Assembly: GCA_003242255.1 (NCBI GenBank) | Contig: QGUT01000044.1 | Span: forward strand, 1 to 11,763 | Direction of reading: 5' to 3' | Origin: Bacillota bacterium | GTDB lineage: Bacteria; Bacillota; Thermosediminibacteria; Thermosediminibacterales; Thermosediminibacteraceae | Length of the DNA stretch: 11,763 nucleotides | In this document: positions 6,889 to 11,763 of the stretch, piece after piece | How positions within the stretch are numbered: position 1 is the first letter of the stretch | How the letters are laid out: each line of letters opens with the position of its first letter | Position numbers and translations under genes: made by a program | The notes under the pieces: model-generated | Told to the model about the DNA's origin: nothing | The model's input: the letters and a program-made list of their open reading frames with translations, nothing else | Database searches by the model: none

Positions 6889-7177
6889 ATCCAAAGTAAG
6901 GTTCCTGGAAAGCCTAGCTGACAAGACCAGGCTCAGGATAGTGGAGGCCTTGAGGGAAAGGGAAAAAACGGTTAGCCAGCTGGTGAAGGAGTTAGGTGCC
7001 AGCCAGTCGAACATTTCGGGGCACCTCAGGCTTCTAAAGATAAGCGGGATCATAAAAAGCCGGCATGAAGGGAAGTACGTGTACTACAGCTTGAGCAGCA
7101 GCGTCATCGACGAATTTCTCTCAAAACTGGAAGATCTGATCAAAGCGATGAAAAGGGAAGCCCTAGAAAGTGCATGA
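6878..7177 (+). CDS. ArsR-family winged-helix transcriptional regulator, cysteine-free
   Basis: This 99-aa protein fits the compact ArsR/SmtB fold. LADKTRLRIVEAL (13-25) is the family signature helix. TVSQLVKELGASQSNISGHLRLLKISGII (31-59) is the helix-turn-helix, and SRHEGKYVYYSL (61-72) is the wing. The C-terminal helix (about 76-96) probably completes the dimer interface. There is no cysteine, and the alpha-3 metal motif ELCVCDL of ArsR/CadC/SmtB is replaced by TVSQLVKEL, so thiolate metal sensing is unlikely. The start is TTG 6878, with GAGGGGGG (6864-6871) 6 bases ahead. It overlaps the radical SAM stop by 11 bases, so translation is coupled. It most likely represses its own operon through the palindrome at 5452-5485. 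The ligand is unknown. Confidence 0.88.
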   Translation: MTVESKVRFLESLADKTRLRIVEALREREKTVSQLVKELGASQSNISGHLRLLKISGIIKSRHEGKYVYYSLSSSVIDEFLSKLEDLIKAMKREALESA

Positions 7178-7191
7178 AAGGGCTTCCCTTT
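7152..7191. terminator. Bidirectional terminator between convergent arsR and gap
   Basis: A perfect 13-bp inverted repeat pairs AAAGGGAAGCCCT (7152-7164) with AGGGCTTCCCTTT (7179-7191). The 14-base loop contains the arsR stop codon (7175-7177). On the plus strand the arm ends in TTT and continues TCTTCATTT, a weak T-tract. On the minus strand the arm ends in TTTT before CATCG. It therefore likely serves both converging genes. Part of the stem codes for the last residues of ArsR. Confidence 0.78.
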
Positions 7192-7197
7192 CTTCAT

Positions 7198-8226
7198 TTA
7201 TCTCACCGCGCCGATTTTTAACTTCTGTCCCATATAGGCGGCGAGCTCGGTGACCCGCAGGGAATAGCCGTACTCGTTGTCGTACCAGGCCAGCACCTTC
7301 ACCACCCGGTCTTCTATGACCATAGTGGAAAGCCCGTCTACCACTGCTGAATGGGGATTTTTGATAAAATCGGCGGATACCAGCGGTTCTTCCGTGTAGT
7401 CTAAAATGCCCTTGAGTTCCCCTTTTGAAGCTTCTTCAAAAAGGGCGTTTAGCTCCTCCCGGCTCGTGGGCCTTTCTACGTTGGCCACCAGGTCAATTAT
7501 GGACACCGTCGGAGTCGGAACTCTGAAGGCAAGGCCGTTGAGCTTTCCCGAAAGGTGTGGGATGACGAGGCCTATGGCTTCGGCAGCCCCGGTCGTGGTC
7601 GGGATTATGGACATCGCAGCAGCCCTGGCCCGGCGCAGGTCTTTGTGCGCCCTGTCAACCAGGCTCTGGTCGGCGGTGTATGCGTGAACTGTGGACATGG
7701 AACCGTTGATTATCCTCAGATTGTCATCGATTACTTTTACCACCGGTGCCAGGCAGTTGGTGGTGCAGGAAGCCGAGGACACTATAAAATCCCTCTCGGC
7801 ATCGAAATCCTTTTCGTTGACGCCCATGACGATGGTCCTGTCGGCGTTTTCCGCCGGTGCGGTTATTATCACCCGCTTTGCTCCGGCTTTCAGGTGCTTT
7901 TCCGCATCCTGCCTTTTCCTGAATTTGCCCGAGGACTCGATGACGATGTCTATTCCCAGTTCTCCCCACGGAAGTTTTTCGGGGTCCTTTTCGGCAAAAA
8001 AGGGGATTCGCTTTCCATTCACCGTAATGGCGTCATCGGACGCCTCGACGCTCCCAGGAAAAACGCCGTATACCGAATCGTATTTGAAAAGGTGAGCATG
8101 GGGCTTCGGGCCACTGGAACTGTTGATGGCCACCACCTCTACCTCCGGGTTGCCGCCCTCCAGGCAAATTCTGAGGATGTTTTTTCCAATGCGTCCGAAG
8201 CCGTTTATGGCAAGCCGCACCGTCAT
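7198..8226 (-). CDS. gap: Glyceraldehyde-3-phosphate dehydrogenase, GapB-like (probably NADP-preferring)
   Basis: This cytoplasmic enzyme interconverts glyceraldehyde-3-phosphate and 1,3-bisphosphoglycerate. The 342-aa sequence is complete. The Rossmann motif is INGFGRIG (7-14), the active-site SASCTTNCLAP (151-161) has catalytic C154, and the partner His is H181 in STVHAYT. NAD-specific enzymes have Asp after the second strand (VAVND); here it is INSSSGP (34-40), with no Asp. The PHKD region that usually reads LPHKD is RAHKD (192-196). Both changes, and overall likeness to Bacillus GapB (PHSAVVDGLSTMV, VKVLAWYDNEYGYS), point to NADP use and a gluconeogenic or biosynthetic role. No pgk, tpi or cggR is adjacent, unlike the usual glycolytic gap operon. 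The Shine-Dalgarno AAGGAGG (minus strand, 8240-8234) is 7 bases before the ATG. It appears monocistronic. Confidence 0.95.
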   Translation of the reverse strand: MTVRLAINGFGRIGKNILRICLEGGNPEVEVVAINSSSGPKPHAHLFKYDSVYGVFPGSVEASDDAITVNGKRIPFFAEKDPEKLPWGELGIDIVIESSGKFRKRQDAEKHLKAGAKRVIITAPAENADRTIVMGVNEKDFDAERDFIVSSASCTTNCLAPVVKVIDDNLRIINGSMSTVHAYTADQSLVDRAHKDLRRARAAAMSIIPTTTGAAEAIGLVIPHLSGKLNGLAFRVPTPTVSIIDLVANVERPTSREELNALFEEASKGELKGILDYTEEPLVSADFIKNPHSAVVDGLSTMVIEDRVVKVLAWYDNEYGYSLRVTELAAYMGQKLKIGAVR

Positions 8227-8268
8227 ACCACATCCTCCTTCGAACTATTTATTCATAAACTGCCAATA

Positions 8269-8297
8269 ATTATATCATATTAATGCTCAATATGCTA
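8269..8297 (-). promoter_or_regulatory. Extended -10 promoter of gap
   Basis: On the minus strand, TATAAT (8274-8269) is preceded by TGA (8277-8275), an extended -10. The -35 at 17-bp spacing is poor (TAGCAT, 8297-8292), which extended -10 promoters tolerate. The start is predicted near 8262, with a leader of about 35 bases. Confidence 0.68.
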
Positions 8298-8331
8298 TAT
8301 TATTTATATTCTAAAAACGAAAAAATATAGC
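8294..8331. repeat. Inverted repeat upstream of gap, possible operator
   Basis: GCTATATT (8294-8301) and AATATAGC (8324-8331) are perfect 8-base inverted copies spaced 30 bp start to start. The nearer arm overlaps the gap -35 position. A regulator binding both sides could control gap. The region is very AT-rich, so chance is not excluded. Confidence 0.4.
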
Positions 8332-8365
8332 TTAATTATGCAATATGCCTCGCATAATCTCGGGA

Positions 8366-8410
8366 AACGCACGCTAAGGCTTTTAGACACGTCGCGTTGA
8401 TTTTTGTTTT
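8366..8410 (+). other. Imperfect hairpin followed by a T-rich tract, upstream of the ECF gene promoter
   Basis: AACGC (8366-8370) pairs with GCGTT (8394-8398), ACG (8371-8373) with CGT (8390-8392), and CTAA (8374-8377) with TTAG (8383-8386), with bulges on the 3' side. GATTTTTGTTTTT follows. It resembles a weak terminator or attenuator, but the best ECF promoter begins inside its 3' arm, and no convincing promoter was found upstream. The rest of the 251-base divergent spacer (8227-8477) holds the two promoters and the inverted repeat, with no other gene seen. Confidence 0.3.
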
Positions 8411-8424
8411 TATTATGATAAAAT
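8397..8424 (+). promoter_or_regulatory. Promoter of the ECF-coaX-dusB operon
   Basis: TTGATT (8397-8402) and TAAAAT (8419-8424) lie 16 bp apart, with the extended -10 TGA at 8416-8418. The start is predicted near 8431, leaving a leader of about 47 bases before ATG 8478. The promoter is divergent from the gap promoter. Confidence 0.7.
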
Positions 8425-8439
8425 AAGACTGGTAATTCG

Positions 8440-8462
8440 TCCGGCATCCGGGAGGAGCCGGA
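8440..8462 (+). promoter_or_regulatory. Hairpin in the ECF gene leader, just ahead of the ribosome site
   Basis: TCCGGC (8440-8445) pairs perfectly with GCCGGA (8457-8462) across the 11-base loop ATCCGGGAGGA. The loop carries an SD-like GGAGGA, while the real Shine-Dalgarno GGGAGG (8465-8470) starts 3 bases after the stem. Translational control is possible but unproven. Confidence 0.4.
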
Positions 8463-8477
8463 ACGGGAGGTGAAAAA

Positions 8478-8999
8478 ATGAACGGCAGCAGGGCGAAGGG
8501 AGGGGAGCTCGGGGTAAGGACCCTGGCAGTAGCAGGGGTTCTGGGAGCTATCTCCATAGTCCTGGGCATCACTCCCCTGGGGTTCATTCCGGTGCCCACT
8601 GCGGCTGGAAATGCCACGATCATGCACATTCCAGCCATACTGGGGGGAGTGCTGGAAGGACCGGTGACCGGGGCCCTGGCAGGCCTCATTTTCGGCCTTC
8701 ACAGCTTCATCAGGGTTGGTTCCCCCATTTTTGCCGACCCCTTGATTGCGATCTTGCCCAGGATCATGATCGGTGTGGTAGCCCACTACGCCTATCGGTT
8801 TACCGGCAGCGCGGCCATCGCCGCGGCATTCGGCACCATTACCAATACGGCAGGAGTCCTGGGGCTTGCGGTATTGAGAGGGTATATTCCGGCCCCCGCA
8901 GCGTGGACGGTGGCCGTTACCCACGGCATACCCGAGGTAGTGGTGGCCGTTTTGATAACAGCCCTGGTTCACAGAAGTCTTAAAAGAGTGAGAAGGTGA
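8478..8999 (+). CDS. ECF transporter S component, probable pantothenate-specific subunit
   Basis: The product is a 173-aa integral membrane protein with about six hydrophobic segments: about 13-32, 47-60, 63-78, 88-106, 110-132 and 143-163. S components of energy-coupling-factor transporters bind a vitamin and share the EcfA/EcfA'/EcfT energising module, which is usually encoded elsewhere. The features seen are small size, the PVPTAAGNATIMHIPAI stretch with a conserved loop Asn and His (45 and 50), and the GPVTGALAGLIFGL repeat-like helix. The next gene, 4 bases on, is coaX, so import of pantothenate (PanT role) is the natural inference, as in other Firmicutes where the pair is adjacent. Another substrate cannot be excluded. 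ATG 8478 follows GGGAGGTGA (8465-8473). The whole ECF-coaX-dusB run reads as one operon. Confidence 0.85.
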   Translation: MNGSRAKGGELGVRTLAVAGVLGAISIVLGITPLGFIPVPTAAGNATIMHIPAILGGVLEGPVTGALAGLIFGLHSFIRVGSPIFADPLIAILPRIMIGVVAHYAYRFTGSAAIAAAFGTITNTAGVLGLAVLRGYIPAPAAWTVAVTHGIPEVVVAVLITALVHRSLKRVRR

Positions 9000-9000
9000 T
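8991..9000 (+). promoter_or_regulatory. Ribosome binding site supporting the TTG start of coaX
   Basis: AGAAGGTGAT (8991-9000) overlaps the stop of the ECF gene and lies 3 bases before TTG 9004. The in-frame ATG at 9016 would remove the first beta-strand (LLITMD-type) of the kinase fold, so TTG is preferred. Confidence 0.8.
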
Positions 9001-9003
9001 ATT

Positions 9004-9786
9004 TTGCTCATCACCATGGACGTAGGCAACACCAACATAGTGTTCGGCGTTTTCCAGGGAGAAGACCTCATAGCCCACTGGAGACTTTCGACCCACAAGG
9101 AGCAGACTGAAGACGAGTACGGCATCCTTTTGAAGAACCTGATGGAAAATGCCCGGATCGACTACAGGCAGATAAAAGGGATCGTGATATCGTCGGTGGT
9201 TCCCACCATTACCCCTTACCTCGAAAAGATGTGCGTAAAATACCTCGAAAAAAAACCCTTGCTGGTCGGGCCTGGCATCAAGACGGGGATCAACATAAAG
9301 GTCGAAAACCCCCGCGAGGTGGGGGCGGACCGTATAGCCAACATGGTAGGGGCCAGCCACAAATATAAGGCTCCCCTGATCGTAGTAGATTTCGGGACCG
9401 CCACCACTTTCGACGCGGTGAGCTCCAATCTGGAATTCCTCGGAGGGGCCATAGCCCCCGGCCTCATGATCTCAGCCGAGGCCCTTTTCAAAAGCGCGTC
9501 CAAGCTTTACCGGGTGGAAATAGTAAAGCCGGAAAAGGCCATAGGGAAAAACACTGCCACCAACATCCAGTCGGGCCTCTATTACGGTTACGCCGGACTG
9601 GTGGACCACATAGTGGAGCATATAAAAAAGGAGATGGAGGAAGAACTGGGGGAAAAGGACATTTTTGTAGTGGCGACGGGGGGAATTGCGCGGCTTATCG
9701 CATCCGCCACCAGGACCATAGATCAGGTCGACAGCATGCTGACCCTGGAGGGGTTGAGGATAATTTATGAAAAAAATGCGATATGA
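9004..9786 (+). CDS. coaX: Type III pantothenate kinase
   Basis: CoaX makes the first committed step of coenzyme A synthesis: ATP-dependent phosphorylation of pantothenate, needing a monovalent cation and not inhibited by CoA. The 260-aa length is typical. Phosphate motif DVGNTN is at residues 6-11, PREVGADRIAN at 103-113 with catalytic D109, VVDFGTATTFD at 127-137, GGAIAPG at 147-153, and the C-terminal GGIA at 226-229. All ASKHA-fold motifs are intact. The start is TTG 9004. It lies 4 bases behind the ECF membrane protein, suggesting capture of imported vitamin, and overlaps dusB by 20 bases. In Bacillus, coaX also follows ftsH. Confidence 0.96.
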   Translation: MLITMDVGNTNIVFGVFQGEDLIAHWRLSTHKEQTEDEYGILLKNLMENARIDYRQIKGIVISSVVPTITPYLEKMCVKYLEKKPLLVGPGIKTGINIKVENPREVGADRIANMVGASHKYKAPLIVVDFGTATTFDAVSSNLEFLGGAIAPGLMISAEALFKSASKLYRVEIVKPEKAIGKNTATNIQSGLYYGYAGLVDHIVEHIKKEMEEELGEKDIFVVATGGIARLIASATRTIDQVDSMLTLEGLRIIYEKNAI

Positions 9787-10786
9787 TTGGGGAAACTGGC
9801 CCGGTTTCCCCAATTTCGACTTACCGCCGGTATTTCTCGCGCCCATGGCGGGAATAACCGACCTTCCGTTCAGGGTGATCTGCAAGGAGTACGGAGCCGA
9901 TGTGATGATAACTGAGATGGTGAGCACCAGGGGCTTGTGCTACGGCGACAGGAAGACCGAATCCCTGCTTCAGGTTTCCCCTTCCGAACATCCGGTAGGG
10001 GTCCAGCTTTTCGGAAACGACCCCGAATTTTTCTCCAAAGCCATCGAAAGGATAAAAGACTACCCTTTTGATTTTATAAACATAAACATGGGGTGTCCCA
10101 CGCCGAAGATCGTGAAAAACGGCGATGGATGCGCCCTGATGAAGGAGCCGGCTCTGGCAGGGGAAATAATCAGGGAATCGGCAAAAGCATCGAAGGTGCC
10201 GGTCACGGTAAAGATCCGGAAGGGATGGGATGAGGGGAGCGTCAACGCCGTCGAGTTTTCAAAAATGGCAGAAAGCAGTGGAGCCGCCCTGGTCATAATC
10301 CACGGGAGGACCAGGGAGCAGTTTTACAGCGGCAAAGCCGATTGGGATATAATCAGGAAAGTGAAGGAAGCGGTGAAAATCCCCGTCATAGGAAACGGCG
10401 ACGTGTTTTCGGCGGAAGACGCTCTTTCCATGCTGGAGCGAACCGGTTGCGACGGCATCATGGTGGGGCGGGGCGCCCTGGGAAACCCCTTCATCTTCAG
10501 GGAAATAAAGCATTATCTTAAGACAGGCGAAAAACTGCCGAAGCCCACGCTGGAAGAAAGAAAGCAGGTGATATACAGGCACCTGGATCTGGCCCTGGAG
10601 TTCCACGGCGAGAAGGTAGGCCTCCTGGAAATGAGAAAGCATATCGCGTGGTACCTGAAGGGATTGCCCCATTCCTCCCCTGTAAAACAGCGAATACAAA
10701 AAAGCTCCGACCCTGACGAAATCAAATCGGTGCTGGAGGAGTACTTCGCAAAGCTGGAAAATGCCGCAGGGCAGGAGGTGATGTGA
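9767..10786 (+). CDS. dusB: tRNA-dihydrouridine synthase, DusB/NifR3 type
   Basis: This FMN-dependent TIM-barrel enzyme reduces uridines in the tRNA D-loop using NADPH. The 339-aa product has the opening FMN strand VFLAPMAGITDLPFR (22-36), EMVSTRGL (50-57) and the active-site NMGCPTPKIVKNGDG (107-121) with catalytic C110. VKIRKGW (148-154), HGRTREQFYSGKADW (179-193), GNGDV (209-213) and GRGALGNPFIF (234-244) complete the FMN/phosphate site, and a helical C-terminal domain follows. The start is ATG 9767, 20 bases inside coaX, with a TGAGGA site 6 bases upstream. An in-frame ATG at 9776 is an alternative with a slightly long spacing. The tRNA target position cannot be told from the sequence. 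Coupled to coaX and to the next gene. Confidence 0.95.
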   Translation: MKKMRYDWGNWPGFPNFDLPPVFLAPMAGITDLPFRVICKEYGADVMITEMVSTRGLCYGDRKTESLLQVSPSEHPVGVQLFGNDPEFFSKAIERIKDYPFDFININMGCPTPKIVKNGDGCALMKEPALAGEIIRESAKASKVPVTVKIRKGWDEGSVNAVEFSKMAESSGAALVIIHGRTREQFYSGKADWDIIRKVKEAVKIPVIGNGDVFSAEDALSMLERTGCDGIMVGRGALGNPFIFREIKHYLKTGEKLPKPTLEERKQVIYRHLDLALEFHGEKVGLLEMRKHIAWYLKGLPHSSPVKQRIQKSSDPDEIKSVLEEYFAKLENAAGQEVM

Positions 10787-11751
10787 TGGAAGCCTTTGCC
10801 CTTCCGATTACCAACGGCGTCCTGCCCAAGATAAACGGCGGAAGTATGACCGGCCTTTTTTTGGAACCTTATTTTATCCGAATGCTCCTGAAAGTCGGAA
10901 AGGGGAAAGATATATTTTTATTTCCGATGTCGCCGGAAGACCGGGAATTTTATCCGGTAGGAGTGATGGCTCGGATAGAAGAGCTCTGGGTCGAGCAGGT
11001 GGTGCCCGGCAATAAAATTGCGGGGCTCTTCGCCAGGGTGTCCGGTCTGGAAAGGTACAAAGCTGGGAGCTTCGAGTTTACCGACGAAGGTCTCGTCGCT
11101 TACAACCTGGAGAGAATGGACCTGGATGAACTGAGAGAGAAAGGATATCCTGCAATTTGCGGTGCTGGGTGGCAGCCGGCGGGCGGCTATACCACCTTCG
11201 GGTCCGACCGGCAGAGCATGGAGATAACGATTTACGGGTGGGAATACGAAACGGGCAAAAAAGTGGCCATTGTGGGCCGCCTGAGCAGGGAAGACTTAGA
11301 GCCCGAGCAGGCCCACACCGTGGAGCACGCCATTATCAGGTCCTTAAAAAATTACGCCTTCTGCACCCCTAAGACCCTGAGGCTCTGCATGAAGCGGGAG
11401 ACCGAAGAATTGATGTGGTCGGTGGAAATAGGCTTTGCCCACGAACTCCCCGAAGTGTTTGGGGTGACTGGAAGCGGCGTCTGCGGCAATCCCATGACCC
11501 GGATGACCTCGGTTTACCTGGGGGAAGAATTTAGAAAACAGCTAAAGCAAGGGCTCAATATCTTCGAATCCTTGAGCCGGGCGAGAAAAAAGACTCTATC
11601 CAGGATTGCGCAGGAACTCGACATTTCCACCGAAAGCGGCATAAGGTCGCTTCAGGGGCTCAAAAAAGGCATGTTTCACGACGACTCGCCGGTAGAGATT
11701 AAAACCCTGAAAAAGGTTCTCATGCGATTTCCCCAGGACCCATGGCACTGA
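10786..11751 (+). CDS. Uncharacterised protein with HTVEH (HxxEH) motif
   Basis: I do not recognise a named family. The 321-aa soluble protein has no signal or membrane segment. Residues 1-110 (LPITNGVLPKINGG, IFLFPMSPEDREFYPVGVMARIEE) look like a beta-rich module, faintly Lon-substrate-domain-like. A Cys/Gly/Tyr-rich loop follows at 124-135. HTVEHAIIRSL (177-187) fits the HxxEH metal pattern of LuxS/M16-type folds, and cysteines at 193, 201 and 233 (GVCGNPMTRMTSVYLG) might add ligands. A helical C-terminus (about 247-314) has an ARKKTLSRIAQELDIS stretch. ATG 10786 (TGATG overlap with the dusB stop) lies 7 bases after GGAGG in CAGGAGGTGAT (10772-10782); the in-frame GTG 10783 is less well placed. 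It is co-transcribed with dusB, but its role is unknown. Confidence 0.85.
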   Translation: MEAFALPITNGVLPKINGGSMTGLFLEPYFIRMLLKVGKGKDIFLFPMSPEDREFYPVGVMARIEELWVEQVVPGNKIAGLFARVSGLERYKAGSFEFTDEGLVAYNLERMDLDELREKGYPAICGAGWQPAGGYTTFGSDRQSMEITIYGWEYETGKKVAIVGRLSREDLEPEQAHTVEHAIIRSLKNYAFCTPKTLRLCMKRETEELMWSVEIGFAHELPEVFGVTGSGVCGNPMTRMTSVYLGEEFRKQLKQGLNIFESLSRARKKTLSRIAQELDISTESGIRSLQGLKKGMFHDDSPVEIKTLKKVLMRFPQDPWH

Positions 11752-11763
11752 CATGGGTCTTTT
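11737..11763 (+). terminator. Rho-independent terminator at the window end (T-tract cut off)
   Basis: A perfect 8-bp stem pairs GACCCATG (11737-11744) with CATGGGTC (11752-11759). The 7-base loop contains the TGA stop of the preceding gene, and at least four T follow before the window ends. It closes the ECF-coaX-dusB operon; the stem encodes the final residues of the last protein. Confidence 0.8.

Noticed and set aside
5563..7053. A 496-codon open frame on the minus strand opposite the radical SAM gene and arsR
   Set aside because: The plus strand shows intact cluster, SAM and HTH motifs with good ribosome sites; the minus frame has no recognisable domain and crosses two real genes.
7555..8283. 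A 242-codon plus-strand open frame opposite gap
   Set aside because: It is antisense to a complete GAPDH with all catalytic motifs and runs through the gap ribosome site and promoter.
8304..9125. A 273-codon minus-strand open frame opposite the ECF gene
   Set aside because: It spans the divergent promoter region and two plus-strand genes; composition is low-complexity shadow with no domain.
1..11763. CRISPR arrays, tRNA/rRNA genes, insertion sequences, phage or toxin-antitoxin genes
   Set aside because: No regularly spaced repeats, cloverleaf sequences, transposase or integrase motifs, or small toxin pairs were found on either strand.

Overview
The window looks like chromosomal DNA from a spore-forming, anaerobic, probably thermophilic member of the Clostridia, in the Thermoanaerobacterales/Thermosediminibacterales range. 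That placement is inferred from four things: a SpoIIE sporulation phosphatase, the gene order spoIIE-tilS-hpt-ftsH followed later by coaX-dusB (the same block seen near the origin in Bacillus and many Clostridia), strong Shine-Dalgarno sequences with several TTG/GTG starts, and GC-moderate genes separated by very AT-rich spacers. The genus cannot be fixed from the sequence.

Layout. Bases 1-894 hold the C-terminal part of spoIIE, cut by the window edge and closed by a clear intrinsic terminator. Bases 1005-2969 hold tilS (tRNA-Ile lysidine synthetase) and hpt (hypoxanthine phosphoribosyltransferase), 3 bases apart. A near-consensus extended -10 promoter then drives ftsH (3052-4851, TTG start), which ends in a strong terminator. 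Next is a segment not normally part of this conserved block: a small YdcZ/DUF606-type membrane protein (4964-5410), a radical SAM enzyme with an unusual N-terminal domain (5506-6888), an ArsR-family repressor translationally coupled to it (6878-7177), and, convergent on the minus strand, a glyceraldehyde-3-phosphate dehydrogenase (8226-7198). From 8478 the conserved block resumes: an ECF-transporter S component (probably a pantothenate transporter), coaX (type III pantothenate kinase), dusB (tRNA-dihydrouridine synthase) and an unrecognised 321-residue protein whose stop codon lies in the loop of the final terminator, which runs off the window.

How the genes fit together. tilS and dusB modify tRNA, hpt salvages purines, ftsH does membrane proteolysis, and the ECF protein plus CoaX would import and trap pantothenate for coenzyme A. 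The radical SAM-arsR pair looks like a self-regulated unit. A perfect-consensus sigma-A promoter sits just ahead of it, with a 34-base imperfect palindrome on the predicted transcription start, and the ArsR protein has no cysteine, so it is unlikely to be a classic thiolate metal sensor. The Gap protein has lost the Asp that normally selects NAD and resembles GapB, suggesting an NADP-using, biosynthetic enzyme.

The points most worth following up are the radical SAM/ArsR unit with its operator, the cofactor preference of the Gap enzyme, and the last protein, which carries an HTVEH (HxxEH) motif.
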